In this document: in pieces, positions 1 to 8,750 of the stretch
Layout: each line of letters opens with the position of its first letter
How positions within the stretch are numbered: position 1 is the stretch's first letter
Assembly (NCBI RefSeq): GCF_003347205.1
Contig: NZ_QQBJ01000007.1
Location: 1-64,000 of the forward strand
Direction of reading: 5' to 3'
Length of the DNA: 64,000 bases
Source: Mycolicibacterium moriokaense
GTDB lineage: Bacteria > Actinomycetota > Actinomycetes > Mycobacteriales > Mycobacteriaceae
Notes under the pieces: model-generated
Told to the model about the DNA's origin: nothing
Seen by the model: the letters and a program-made list of their open reading frames with translations, nothing else
The model's database searches: none
Program-made: the position numbers and the translations under genes

Positions 1-281
1 GACTCCAGCGTGCGCGAGAACACCACCTTCGGCATGTCGCGCCAGATGTGGGCGAAGTCGACGATCAATGGGGTGGCGTCCGGGGTCTTGTCGGCGGTCG
101 GCCAGTACGCGGACATCAGTTCGTAGAGCCGCCGCCCGTAGAACGACAGGGTGGTCTCCCGCTCGAAGTCGTTCCAGTACTGGTGCAGTTCTTCGCTCGG
201 CTCCGACCAGTCGATGCTGCCTTGTGCGTCGGCGATGTAGCCGTCAACCGACACGTTGAAGCCATAGATGAGTCTGCCCAT
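1..281 (-). CDS. Dihydrofolate reductase/RibD C-terminal-domain protein (partial, 3' end outside window)
   Basis: The first 93 codons read from an ATG at 281. The opening resembles the first beta-strand and loop of the DHFR-like RibD C-terminal family (start MGRLIYG, then SVDGYIAD and IDWSEP), followed by a helix with FYGRRLYE and the stretch DFAHIWRDMPKVVFSRTLE, which fits the nucleotide-binding part of the fold. Actinobacterial members are small soluble NADPH-dependent reductase homologues of mostly unknown substrate. The gene runs off the left edge, so the C-terminal half cannot be assessed. It is divergent from nothing visible; the next gene lies 97 nt away on the same strand. Confidence 0.75.
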   Translation of the reverse strand, partial: MGRLIYGFNVSVDGYIADAQGSIDWSEPSEELHQYWNDFERETTLSFYGRRLYELMSAYWPTADKTPDATPLIVDFAHIWRDMPKVVFSRTLE

Positions 282-378
282 GCAGATCAGACTGCACCGG
301 AGAGCGAAACTCATCGTGAAGCCACACGAATTGTCGGCCCATCGCTGGCTGCACTGCGGCCGGACGCAGGTACCCGCC

Positions 379-657
379 CTAGCCTAGGCACCTCTTGCTG
401 TAGCACGGGTCCGTGGCGACGTACTTGCCGTTGATGTAGGAGTCCACAAGCACGTCGCCGTTGATGTCCTTGTATCGGCAGGATGAGGCTTGCCCCAAAG
501 GGGTCTGTTGCGTGCCGTAGGTGCCACCGGCTTCCTTACACCCCGCCTTGATCTGCTGCTCGGTCTGAGCGTTGGCGACCGGTAGTGCGACAGTCATCGC
601 AGCTCCGATCGCGATCGCGCCTGCTGCGATGGCTGAGGCGATGCGGAATTGCGTCAT
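379..657 (-). CDS. Small secreted cysteine-containing protein
   Basis: 92 aa from the ATG at 657, preceded by an AAAGGG ribosome-binding site; a longer ORF upstream lacks one. The N-terminus is a clear Sec signal peptide (MTQFRIAS, a hydrophobic Ala/Ile run, cleavage expected after VANA at about residue 30). The mature part is about 62 aa with four cysteines (GCKEAG, SSCRY, DPCYS, KRCLG) that could form two disulfides. I do not recognise the family. Small exported proteins of this type are common in mycobacteria and usually uncharacterised. The 170 nt upstream to the next gene presumably hold its promoter. Confidence 0.7.
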   Translation of the reverse strand: MTQFRIASAIAAGAIAIGAAMTVALPVANAQTEQQIKAGCKEAGGTYGTQQTPLGQASSCRYKDINGDVLVDSYINGKYVATDPCYSKRCLG

Positions 658-828
658 GGGGTGCCCTTTCGGATTTCCGCCAGAGAGGAGGCATGTCGAC
701 GTGTGAACGATGGAAATAATTCTCAGGCGTGCGGTTGGCACTGGTTAATGGCCGCAAAGCCACACTTGGATCACGTACAGCTAGGTTTATCTAGCTGTTG
801 GGTTAGGGCCTCGATCGGCGTCGCAGCC

Positions 829-1638
829 CTACCGCGACCGCCCGAATCGCCGCTTGGTCTTCGTCGGCGCCGGTTGGGACTCCTGAAGCCACTCTTCCCA
901 CATCATGTCGGTGTTCTCGCGCACCCGGTTGTTGGTGATGCTTGACCCGAGGGATTCGGCTTCGATTGTCGCCCAACGGATGAGCGAGCTGTCGGGCCCG
1001 ATCTCCTGAGCCAAGAGCGCCCTCTCGTCGTCGTTCAGCCTGTCGCTGAAGTCCTGCATGGTGTTTTTCAGCCGGTAGAAGGGGACAGCGCCGTCAAAGC
1101 CTTGGCACAGTTCAGTGAGTTCTCGTCGCGCACGGTCGAGGAACGTTGCCGCCTCGCTTGGGGCCGGTTCGGCGGCGGAATCGGCCTGATCCTCGACCGC
1201 TCCAGCGGCAGCGACGGGCGGTGGCTCGGTGCCGGCGGACTGCTCGGGCTCGTGGTACTTGGCGCGCAATTCTTCGAGTTCCGCGGTTGCCGCCAGGGCC
1301 TTGGCGCGCCACCACTCGAGGTGGTAGCCGATCAGCTGTGCCTCACAGCCAGGGCACACCGCGTCGGCGCGTTCTGGCTGCGTGAGAGCAGATGCATTCT
1401 GGAACACCTTGCCGCAGAGTGCGTGGTCATCCCGGGCGTTCAGATAGTCCGCATGGTGCACCACTGAATCAGCGGGCTCTCGTAGATAGCGGTGCGGCGG
1501 TTCCACTTCACGTAACTTAGATGACCACGCTGATGGATATCGGGGATCGGGGACCGTGGTCGATATCGCATCGCCGGCGTCGACGCCGTCCTTGACGACG
1601 AAGGGTTCGTCGGCGATAGACCGCTCGGGCAGATCCAT
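829..1638 (-). CDS. Conserved hypothetical protein with cysteine pair(s)
   Basis: 269 aa, apparently soluble, no signal peptide or membrane segment. Residues about 55-105 carry HHADYLNARDDHALCGKVF and later VCPGCEAQL, so a Cys...CxxC arrangement with nearby histidines could bind zinc. A Glu/Ala-rich, probably coiled-coil stretch follows (ATAELEELRAKYHEPE), then an acidic linker and a C-terminal helical region ending in a basic tail (KTKRRFGRSR). Its ATG overlaps the stop of the upstream hydrolase by one base (TGATG), so the two are translationally coupled. Function unknown. Confidence 0.6.
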   Translation of the reverse strand: MDLPERSIADEPFVVKDGVDAGDAISTTVPDPRYPSAWSSKLREVEPPHRYLREPADSVVHHADYLNARDDHALCGKVFQNASALTQPERADAVCPGCEAQLIGYHLEWWRAKALAATAELEELRAKYHEPEQSAGTEPPPVAAAGAVEDQADSAAEPAPSEAATFLDRARRELTELCQGFDGAVPFYRLKNTMQDFSDRLNDDERALLAQEIGPDSSLIRWATIEAESLGSSITNNRVRENTDMMWEEWLQESQPAPTKTKRRFGRSR

Positions 1639-2408
1639 CAGGTCAGCACCTCATCGAGCCACCGCTCGCATACGTCGGCGATGTGTCGCCAGCGCGGCTC
1701 GAGCGTCAGATAATGGCCGAAGCCCTTGGCCTCGTGGAACGTCGCGTTCTGTCCGTGTCGCTCGGCGATGATGCGCGACGTCGAAGGGGGGATCGCGGCG
1801 TCGCGTGACCCTGACACCATCAGAACGGGGCAGGTGACGTTCTGGTAATTGATTCGCGTGGTCTGGTTCTCGTCGTAGATCCAGAAGAACAGTTCGAACA
1901 TGACACGGCCTGACTCGGGTCCCAGCCGGTCGAACACGCGTCGCTGATCGGCCGGGTCGAGCATGTTGAGCCCGAACGTGCTCATCGTGTCGAAATCCGG
2001 GAGCAGTGTGGTTTCCCAGAACGGTCCGGCCGCCATCAAGGCCCTTCCCAACGCGCATTCCCCGTCGGTGGTCGGGGGAACGCCCCAGTTCACACTCCCG
2101 TTCAGCAGAATGATTGCCCGGGCCAGGCCCCGGCTTGCCAGCATCTGCGCGATCACACCGCCGAGCGAATGCCCGACGATGATCGGCTCGGTGTCGAGAT
2201 CCGAGATCGCTGCCACGATGTCCTCGGCGTAGTCGGCGATGCTGATTCCGGTGAGAATGTCGGCCTCGGAACCCACCGGCTGCCGATCGTGATGACGGTA
2301 AGCGGGGCTGAGACATCGCCGGCCGAGCGCTTCGAAGTACCCCTGGAAGTTGGCCATCGTCCACGGACCGGCATTCGTGCCGTGAACCAAAACGATCGGC
2401 GTGTTCAC
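1638..2408 (-). CDS. Alpha/beta-fold hydrolase
   Basis: 256 aa from the GTG at 2408, chosen because GGGAGG sits seven bases upstream and the protein then starts directly with the family's first strand (VNTPIVLVHG). An upstream extension would overlap the divergent gene at 2575. It shows HGTNAGPW for the oxyanion-hole region, the nucleophile elbow GHSLGG near residue 95, a late acidic position in GSRDAAIPPS and the catalytic-histidine region GFGHYL. Typical soluble esterase/lipase-like enzyme; substrate not predictable. Coupled to the hypothetical gene that follows. Confidence 0.8.
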   Translation of the reverse strand: MNTPIVLVHGTNAGPWTMANFQGYFEALGRRCLSPAYRHHDRQPVGSEADILTGISIADYAEDIVAAISDLDTEPIIVGHSLGGVIAQMLASRGLARAIILLNGSVNWGVPPTTDGECALGRALMAAGPFWETTLLPDFDTMSTFGLNMLDPADQRRVFDRLGPESGRVMFELFFWIYDENQTTRINYQNVTCPVLMVSGSRDAAIPPSTSRIIAERHGQNATFHEAKGFGHYLTLEPRWRHIADVCERWLDEVLT

Positions 2409-2574
2409 CAGTGGCCTCCCGCAGATCCGGGTCAAGAATATCGCGGCCGGTGAGTGCGGGGATTGATTCAGCGGCGCAGCAGCATCAGCGAACCGACGGC
2501 CACCCAGTCTCGAGGCGTAGGAAAGAAAGAGGGCCACCAGAACCCCGCCGATCGTCCGAACACCGAGGAGGCGC

Positions 2575-3570
2575 ATGCGCATCATCACCGTCGAGGAGCA
2601 CTTCCACCATCCCGAGGCCATCGCTCGCGTTCAGGAATTGGCCGGCCCGCCGCCGATGGAGCCCGACGCCGGATTCGGCGCCTTCATGAAGTCATTCGCG
2701 CCCGATCGGGACTCGGCCGAACGTCTGGGCGGGCAGCGGCTGGCGCACATGGATCGCGTCGGCATCGACGTGCAGGTGGTTTCGCACGGCGCCAACAGCC
2801 CGAGCAGCCTCGACCATCCCGAAGCCGTCGACCTGTGTCGCAGGGTCAACGATGATCTGGCAGCCCAGATCTCGCAGCATCCCGACCGGTTCCGAGGATT
2901 CGCCACCATCCCGCTGCACGACCCGGCCGCCGCCGCGGACGAGATGCGTCGCTGCGTGCACGAACTCGGCTTCGTCGGCACGCTCGTCCAGGGAACCTGC
3001 GGTGGCGCGTTCCTCGACCACGAGCGCTTCGGGCCGGTGCTTGCCGCCGCCGAGCAGGTAGACCTGCCGATCTATGTGCACCCGGGGGTCCCCGAAGCGC
3101 CGGTGTCGACGGCCTACTACGCGGGCGACTGGCCGGCCGCTGTGCAGTTCCTGTTCTCCAGCCCGGCGTTCGGCTGGCATGCCGAGGCCGGCATCCATGT
3201 GCTGCGGCTCATCCTGTCCGGGGCGTTCGACCGCCACCCCGGCCTGAAACTGCTCAGCGGCCATTGGGGCGAGATGGTCGCGGGCTGGCTCGACCGGCTC
3301 GACGAGGTTCTCGGCTGGGCCGACTTCCTGCAGCGCCCCGTCAGCGAGTACTACCGCCACCACGTCTGGGTGACGCCGTCTGGCATGTTCAGCCAGAACC
3401 AGTTCACGTTCATCCGCAACGAGGTGGGTGCCGAGCGGATCATCTACTCCGAGGACTTCCCCTACGTCGTACGGGACAACGTGTCGGACTTTCTCGTCCA
3501 GGCCGACCTGGACGACGACGAGCGCGAAGCCATCGGTCACGGCAATGCCGAGTCCCTGATGCGGCTCTGA
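2575..3570 (+). CDS. Metal-dependent amidohydrolase-family (ACMSD/resorcylate decarboxylase-like) protein
   Basis: 331 aa, ATG preceded by GAGGAGG. The N-terminus MRIITVEEHF is typical of amidohydrolase_2 decarboxylases such as aminocarboxymuconate-semialdehyde and gamma-resorcylate decarboxylases, where the Glu and His of EEHF bind the metal. Further ligands fit HPGVPE (about residue 165), SGHWGEM (about 225) and YSEDFPY (about 295). These enzymes decarboxylate or hydrolyse aromatic or related carboxylates in the cytoplasm. Nothing in the neighbourhood fixes the substrate. The gene is convergent with the membrane protein at 3576, separated by only five bases. Confidence 0.8.
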   Translation: MRIITVEEHFHHPEAIARVQELAGPPPMEPDAGFGAFMKSFAPDRDSAERLGGQRLAHMDRVGIDVQVVSHGANSPSSLDHPEAVDLCRRVNDDLAAQISQHPDRFRGFATIPLHDPAAAADEMRRCVHELGFVGTLVQGTCGGAFLDHERFGPVLAAAEQVDLPIYVHPGVPEAPVSTAYYAGDWPAAVQFLFSSPAFGWHAEAGIHVLRLILSGAFDRHPGLKLLSGHWGEMVAGWLDRLDEVLGWADFLQRPVSEYYRHHVWVTPSGMFSQNQFTFIRNEVGAERIIYSEDFPYVVRDNVSDFLVQADLDDDEREAIGHGNAESLMRL

Positions 3571-3575
3571 CGTCG

Positions 3576-4352
3576 CTACTCCGCCGTCGCCTCTCGTTGG
3601 CGGGGGAACAACTTGCGGATCGTCACGACGGCCACGATCGCCAGCACCACGTCGGCGAGGACGAACAACGCTGCGCTGAGGGCGGTTTCGTCGGTGACCC
3701 GGGTGGTGAACAGGCCGAAGTCCCACAGCCCGTGCAGAGCTATCGGAACGAGCAGCGTCCCGCTGACCCGTCGGGTCAGGTAGAAGAAGTATCCGGCGAC
3801 GGTCGTCGTCAGCACCTGCGGTATCGCGGCGACGCCTTCGGAGAAGATGTTCGTGGAGTGCGCCAGCCCGAACACGACCGACGTCCACAGCGCAACCCAG
3901 CCCTCGGTCATCCCCGCGGTGCGGAAGACCACCACGCCGATGCCGCGGAACATCGTCTCTTCGCTGACGCCCACCAGCAGTGCCGTGGCCAGGAGCGCGA
4001 GCGTGAACGTCAGCCCCTTGTCGCCGAGATTGCGGTAGGACGTTCCGGCGACCACGGTCAGCAGCATGATCACCGGGAACCACCACGTCCACCGGGGCGT
4101 GCGGTTTCCTTCGACGAACACCGGCCGCCACCACCGCAGATACGCCACAGTCAGGATCGCGATGATCGAACCGGCGACCGCCGACACGAGCGGGGACCTG
4201 ACGATGTCGGAAACGGATTTGAAGACCGCGTACTGCGCGTCGTCGGGTTGGGTGAACTTGGGGAGCACCTGGATGATCGCCAGGTAGGCAGCCACCAGGA
4301 TGAGGAAGCCGATGATCGGTAGCCGCCGCGTCGTGCCCGCGTCGGAATTCAT
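3576..4352 (-). CDS. CPBP-family (CAAX protease-like, Abi) intramembrane protein
   Basis: 258 aa with about seven hydrophobic segments. The hallmark EExxxR motif is seen as EETMFRG near residue 130, with later motifs around GLAHSTN and HGLWDFG whose histidines would complete the metalloprotease site of type II CAAX endopeptidase-like (CPBP) proteins. Bacterial members are putative intramembrane proteases involved in immunity, bacteriocin tolerance or signalling, mostly untested. No neighbouring substrate or peptide gene is evident. The ribosome-binding site before the ATG is weak. Confidence 0.75.
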   Translation of the reverse strand: MNSDAGTTRRLPIIGFLILVAAYLAIIQVLPKFTQPDDAQYAVFKSVSDIVRSPLVSAVAGSIIAILTVAYLRWWRPVFVEGNRTPRWTWWFPVIMLLTVVAGTSYRNLGDKGLTFTLALLATALLVGVSEETMFRGIGVVVFRTAGMTEGWVALWTSVVFGLAHSTNIFSEGVAAIPQVLTTTVAGYFFYLTRRVSGTLLVPIALHGLWDFGLFTTRVTDETALSAALFVLADVVLAIVAVVTIRKLFPRQREATAE

Positions 4353-4402
4353 CGGGCCGATTACATCACCATCTCATGACCAAATGCCCGTTTCGGGCGG
4401 CG

Positions 4403-5761
4403 TCACGCTGCGGCAATCGCCAGGACCTCGTCGAAGCCGGCCCGCAGACACTCGACGAAGACGTCGACGTCCGGTATCGCGCCGGTGTCGACATCGATGC
4501 CGAGGCAACAGGTATCGACGTACGTCAGAAGCGTGACGTTGACGGCCGCACCGATCGTCGGGCCGAACGCGTACTGCTCGCGGACCTTCGCGCCGCCGAT
4601 CGATACGGGCACCGGGATCCCGGGCACATCGCTGGCGAGGAAGTCGACGTGGCGCAGGATCGAACCGATGTACCAGCGCGGCACCCTGTTGAGCACACCG
4701 GCGATGAGCTGAGTATGCGGTAGCGACCGCTCGCGCCGTGCACGTTCGGTGCGCTTGCGGATCTGCAGGATGCGCTCCGCAGGGTCGGCAAGCCCGACGG
4801 GAATATCGAAACGCATCAACGTGATTCGGTTGCCGCCGGGTGGGTCACCGGCGACCCGCAGACTGATCGGCATCGACAGATGCAGTGCGCCGACGCCGAC
4901 GTCGTGCTTCTCGTGGTAGCGACGCAGACCACCGGCCACCGCGGCGACGAATGCGTCGTTGAGCGCGCCACCACCGCGATGGGCCGCATCCCGCAGGCGT
5001 GGCATCGGAACGTTGAGCACGGCAAGCCTGCGGCTCAGTGTGCGTTGCTTCATCAACGGCGATCCGGTGCTGTTCACCGGGCGCACCGTGCGGTACACCG
5101 ACGTGGCCAGTTCGGCTGCGGCGCCGAGCGTCTGTGCGGGACGACGCACACCGTCGTAGACGAGCCTGGGCAAGACCGACAACGCGCCGATGGCCAAGTC
5201 GCCCAACAGGTCAGCGCCATAGCGCGCGGCATCGAGGTAGTCACTCAGCGGAGCCTGATGCGGGGTGACCACGCGCTCGACGTCCTCGTCGGAGAGCTCG
5301 GTCAGGCCGAACAGTGTCTTCGCGATCTGTATGCCGCCCACCCCGTCGGACAGTGCGTGGTGGAACGTGCACAAGACCGCGGCGCCGCCGTCGGGCAATC
5401 CCTCGATCAACGTGATCTTCCACAGTGGTCTGGCCCGGTCGAAGTCCTCCATCTGCGCCAGCCGCGCGAGTTCGAGCACGCTGTCGAATGAGCCGCCGTC
5501 GGGCGCGGCCACTCTGCGCATGTGGAAGTCCAGATCGAACTCGGCGCAGTGCTGCCATCGCGGCGGCGCCGGCGGCGGAGATTCCACCACCCTCTGCCTC
5601 AGCATCGGAAGCTCGTGGCTGAGCTGCTCGACACGTTTGCGCACCTCGGCCCAGTTGGGAACGCGATCCAAGATCATCACCGTGACAACCGTCGATCTCA
5701 ATCGCGGGTCGCTCTCCATCGACCACGTGAAAGCATCGCTGCTGCGCATGAATTCGGCCAT
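4403..5761 (-). CDS. WS/DGAT wax ester synthase/diacylglycerol acyltransferase
   Basis: 452 aa, ATG at 5761 with GGGAG eight bases upstream. The catalytic HHxxxDG motif appears as HHALSDGVGG around residue 130, after the family's N-terminal region (SSDAFTWSMES, RPLWKITLIEGL). The C-terminal half has the conserved NAFVAAVAGG-like stretch (here NDAFVAAVAGGL) and SDVPGIPVP. These membrane-associated enzymes transfer acyl groups from acyl-CoA to diacylglycerol or fatty alcohols for storage lipids; mycobacteria carry many paralogues. No operon partner is visible. Confidence 0.9.
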   Translation of the reverse strand: MAEFMRSSDAFTWSMESDPRLRSTVVTVMILDRVPNWAEVRKRVEQLSHELPMLRQRVVESPPPAPPRWQHCAEFDLDFHMRRVAAPDGGSFDSVLELARLAQMEDFDRARPLWKITLIEGLPDGGAAVLCTFHHALSDGVGGIQIAKTLFGLTELSDEDVERVVTPHQAPLSDYLDAARYGADLLGDLAIGALSVLPRLVYDGVRRPAQTLGAAAELATSVYRTVRPVNSTGSPLMKQRTLSRRLAVLNVPMPRLRDAAHRGGGALNDAFVAAVAGGLRRYHEKHDVGVGALHLSMPISLRVAGDPPGGNRITLMRFDIPVGLADPAERILQIRKRTERARRERSLPHTQLIAGVLNRVPRWYIGSILRHVDFLASDVPGIPVPVSIGGAKVREQYAFGPTIGAAVNVTLLTYVDTCCLGIDVDTGAIPDVDVFVECLRAGFDEVLAIAAA

Positions 5762-5888
5762 CGTGTACTCCCGATCACCACCGTAGAGTTCGCAGCCGAG
5801 ACGCGAATGAGTCCTTGGACCTCACAGCTGACGACAGATGGCCCATTGCAGAGCGACGAAATCCCTTCTAAAGGCCGGATTCAAGGGC

Positions 5889-6311
5889 TTACGGACAACG
5901 CGTCATCTTCGCTGTTTTGCCTTCGGCGCTTTTCGACTCCATCGTCTGGTCGTCGAGAACCGTGACATAGACCTTCAAGTCCGGTGCGTCGGCAAAGGTG
6001 ATCGCGCCGTCGCTATAGGACCAGTTGCCGAACGGGCCGTCGCTGGTGCCGTCCGCGCGCAAGTCGACCGCCAGCGTGCAGTCGCCGTCGGTGCCCCATT
6101 TCCCCACAAGAAATTCCTCGGTCGGCTTGTCGCCCTTGGCCGGCGCGGCGGCGGGACTTGCCACGGCTTCACTCGAAGCGACTGTCGAAGCCGCCGGTGA
6201 AGCGGCGGACGAGGCGGGCGCGTCCGATGCATCGGCGGTCGGCTTACTCTCGTTGCCGCAGGCGGCGAGGGCGAGCACGGCAGCGGCGGCAACGGCGAAT
6301 CGAATCTTCAT
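5889..6311 (-). CDS. Putative lipoprotein
   Basis: 140 aa from the ATG at 6311, with GGGAG about eight bases upstream. A lipoprotein signal peptide is plain: MKIRFAV, an Ala-rich core, and the lipobox LAAC followed by GNES. An Ala/Ser/Pro linker (about residues 25-60) leads to a small globular domain (FLVGKWGTDGDCTLAVDL, FGNWSYSDGAITFAD) reminiscent of small beta-barrel domains that begin with a GKW motif. Function unknown. The 127 nt downstream to the WS/DGAT gene holds no clear signal. Confidence 0.7.
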   Translation of the reverse strand: MKIRFAVAAAAVLALAACGNESKPTADASDAPASSAASPAASTVASSEAVASPAAAPAKGDKPTEEFLVGKWGTDGDCTLAVDLRADGTSDGPFGNWSYSDGAITFADAPDLKVYVTVLDDQTMESKSAEGKTAKMTRCP

Positions 6312-6700
6312 CGAAATCTCCCTTACTGACAGTGCGCCGGGTTCAGACGGGGAGCACCCAGCGAATAGTTTCGGATCAGATGTTGCGCTCCCTACCAGTG
6401 CCCTGCCATTGGATCCTCCCACCCGAGCGGGAAGGGCTGACATCTCCGGCAAAGGATGTGCCTCCTTCCCTGTCGATCGGGCCTTGCGCTGGTGTCAGAA
6501 TCGAATCATGGACTCGGGCCCGTCGGGCCGGAGAACGGTCGAATTCCGTTCGGACCTCGACACGCTGTCAGCGACGTGCCGCGGGTTTCCCTTCGCCCCG
6601 CCACCCGGTGGGTCGCGAGTGTCCCATTTCATCCGTTGCGCAGAGCTCGCCGTCGTCCCTTCGACTGGGTCGTGGCGACGTCGGGCGGAATGGAGTCGTC
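6312..6700. other. Intergenic region, no supported gene
   Basis: 389 bases between the divergent lipoprotein and SPFH genes. Short ORFs cross it in several frames, including one opening with an ATG near 6508, but none has a convincing start context or recognisable sequence. The ends should hold the two divergent promoters, which I could not place with confidence. Confidence 0.4.
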
Positions 6701-7579
6701 ATGATCACCCTCACTGTGCTGGGCGGCGTGGCCGCGGCGCTGCTCCTCGTGCTGGGGCAGAACGTTCGAGTCGTCAAGCAGTTCGAGCGCGGAGTCGTGT
6801 ACCGATTCGGCCGCGTGCGATCTGAGGTGCGTGGGCCCGGGCTGACCGTGCTGATGCCTGTCGCGGATCGGCTGCAGAAAGTGAACATGCAGATCATCAC
6901 CATGCCGGTGCCCGCCCAGGATGGGATCACCCGCGACAACGTGACTGTGCGGGTCGATGCCGTCATCTACTTCAACGTGGTGGATCCCGTGCGCGCTGCG
7001 GTCGACGTTCAGGACTACACGTCGGCCATCGGGCAGGTGGCGCAGACCTCGCTGAGGTCGATCATCGGCAAGAGCAACCTCGACGACTTGCTGTCCAATC
7101 GCGAGCATCTGAACCAGGGCCTGGAGTTGATGATCGACAGCCCGGCGCTGGACTGGGGGATCCACATCGACCGGGTCGAGATCAAGGACGTGATCCTGCC
7201 CGACTCCATGAAGCGGTCGATAGCGCGCCAGGCCGAGGCGGAGCGCGAGCGCCGGGCCAGGGTCATCACCGCTGACGGAGAATTACAGGCGTCCGAGAAA
7301 CTGGCGTCGGCGGCACATGTGATGGCCGAGCAGCCGGCGGCACTGCAGCTGCGGCTGCTGGAAACCGTGGTCGAGGTTGCGGCAGAGAAGAACTCGACTC
7401 TGGTGCTGCCCTTCCCTGTCGAGCTGTTGCGGTTTCTCGAACGTTCGACGCCATCGGCGGGCGAGAACGCAGAACAGTCCGATGCGCTGCCGGAACCGCG
7501 GGAACTGGACGCGCCGAAGGTTGCGGACTTCATACGGCTCGACGAGCCGGCCGCGGCCAACGAACACACCAAGCCGTAG
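6701..7579 (+). CDS. SPFH/band 7 (slipin-type) membrane protein
   Basis: 292 aa from the ATG at 6701, with GGAG nine bases upstream. An N-terminal membrane anchor (ITLTVLGGVAAALLLVLG) is followed by the stomatin/slipin core: VKQFERGVVYRFGRV, GPGLTVLMP, DNVTVRVDAVIYF, then the coiled-coil part RQAEAERERRARVITADGE. The end is acidic and Pro-rich. Slipins form oligomeric scaffolds in membrane microdomains and are often paired with an NfeD-type protein. No NfeD partner is seen next to it here. Confidence 0.88.
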   Translation: MITLTVLGGVAAALLLVLGQNVRVVKQFERGVVYRFGRVRSEVRGPGLTVLMPVADRLQKVNMQIITMPVPAQDGITRDNVTVRVDAVIYFNVVDPVRAAVDVQDYTSAIGQVAQTSLRSIIGKSNLDDLLSNREHLNQGLELMIDSPALDWGIHIDRVEIKDVILPDSMKRSIARQAEAERERRARVITADGELQASEKLASAAHVMAEQPAALQLRLLETVVEVAAEKNSTLVLPFPVELLRFLERSTPSAGENAEQSDALPEPRELDAPKVADFIRLDEPAAANEHTKP

Positions 7580-7623
7580 ATGGGTCGAAGCGGATTGTCG
7601 CCAGTTGCGTTGAGACCGGGGGC

Positions 7624-8307
7624 TTAACCGCTGGCGACGACATCCAGTTCGGTATACATTCCGGCCCCGTAATGGCCCGCAATGTTGCAGAGCAGTTCGT
7701 AGCGTCCAGGCGCCAAACGGATTGTGGTCCAGGCGGTTGCCCCGGCAAGCACACCATCGCCGGAGTCGGCGCCGCAGGTGCGCGAAGCCTCACCCAGGCT
7801 GGCGGACTCGTCGACCTTGCCGTCGGTGCCGATGGCTCGCGCTCCGGGATATTCGTCTGCGCCGAGCGGTAGCACCGCCACCTCGTGGGTGATCGCACCG
7901 GCGTTGTGCACCCGAAGCGACACCGTTCCCGCCCGGACCGTGGAGGGCACGGCAAGGATGCGCATCATCCCCATACCCGGCCAGGGGTAGCCGTTCTGCC
8001 AGGGATAGCCGTCGTTGTTCGACGCGAGCGGGCCGCCGGGACCGCGCCCCATCATGCCCGGGCCGTTGCCCATCATTCTCGGGCCCATCATGCCGCCCAT
8101 GTCGGTGAGGGTGACGTCGACCACCGACCCGGTCAGCGGGGGTGTTGCGCACGACGCAAGAGACAGTGGCGCACCACCAAGGACGTGGCCAAGCCGATGT
8201 GCCCAGGTTGCCGCGGCCAGGGCGGCGGTCGATGCGACACCGAGCACCAGGGCGGCGACGACGATGATCAGTGTCAGTCGCAGGCGGTGAGCGCTGGTGG
8301 TGATCAC
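7624..8307 (-). CDS. Methionine-rich membrane-anchored cupredoxin-like protein
   Basis: 227 aa, GTG start overlapping the previous gene's stop by four bases (GTGA). An N-terminal membrane helix or signal anchor (residues about 10-35) precedes a Met/Gly-rich segment (GGMMGPRMMGNGPGMMG, about residues 70-90) of the kind that binds Cu(I). The C-terminal domain reads as a blue-copper fold: a histidine in THEVAVLP and the loop CNIAGHYGAGM, giving His, Cys, His and Met ligands. Likely extracytoplasmic electron transfer or copper handling. It resembles sulfocyanin/plastocyanin-like proteins, but the exact family is not certain. Confidence 0.72.
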   Translation of the reverse strand: MITTSAHRLRLTLIIVVAALVLGVASTAALAAATWAHRLGHVLGGAPLSLASCATPPLTGSVVDVTLTDMGGMMGPRMMGNGPGMMGRGPGGPLASNNDGYPWQNGYPWPGMGMMRILAVPSTVRAGTVSLRVHNAGAITHEVAVLPLGADEYPGARAIGTDGKVDESASLGEASRTCGADSGDGVLAGATAWTTIRLAPGRYELLCNIAGHYGAGMYTELDVVASG

Positions 8308-8576
8308 TGGTGCTCGCGCAGTGTCGTCATGCGCTTCCGGTACTCGTCGTCGTCGATTTCCCCTCGGGCGAACCGTTCGGCCAATACGTGCTCCGCCGCC
8401 CGTGGCGAACCGCTATTGGCGTGCGGCCGAGGGCTGCCGCCGGCCGTCACGTATCGGACGGCCAGCACTATCCCGGCGATCACCAGTGCCCAGAACAGAA
8501 CCATCGCAAGAGCCATGAGCGTCCAACCGACCCAGCCCCAGCCGCCCCACATCCAGCCATCTCCGCCGTACATCAT
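8304..8576 (-). CDS. SHOCT-domain small membrane protein
   Basis: 90 aa. The N-terminus is rich in Trp, Gly and Met (WMWGGWGWVGW), followed by one transmembrane helix (about residues 18-42). The last 30 residues form a SHOCT domain (LAERFARGEIDDDEYRKRMTTL), a short helical oligomerisation module. It is the first gene of a two-gene operon with the Met-rich cupredoxin, suggesting a joint role, possibly in metal or envelope stress. The AGGAG upstream lies somewhat far from the ATG. Confidence 0.75.
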   Translation of the reverse strand: MMYGGDGWMWGGWGWVGWTLMALAMVLFWALVIAGIVLAVRYVTAGGSPRPHANSGSPRAAEHVLAERFARGEIDDDEYRKRMTTLREHQ

Positions 8577-8750
8577 GGGCAGCTCATCTCCTGGGGCAAC
8601 GCGTTTGAAACTTCGATACCTCCAGCATGGTCACCGCTGGTTTCGCCTGTTAGGGGCTATGGTCCTGTGCGCGGCTGACCTAATGCCTTTCAGCGACTCA
8701 TCTGAGCAGCCAGCGAATGTGGACGCCGGAATTGATTGGCGCGCAGAGCA

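Noticed and set aside
2692-4134. 480-codon minus-strand ORF
   Set aside because: It lies antisense to the amidohydrolase and crosses the CAAX-protease gene in another frame; the product is Arg/His-rich with no family pattern, typical of a high-GC shadow ORF.
6456-6704. Short plus-strand ORF in the intergenic region before the SPFH gene
   Set aside because: No start context, no recognisable sequence, and it overlaps the SPFH start.
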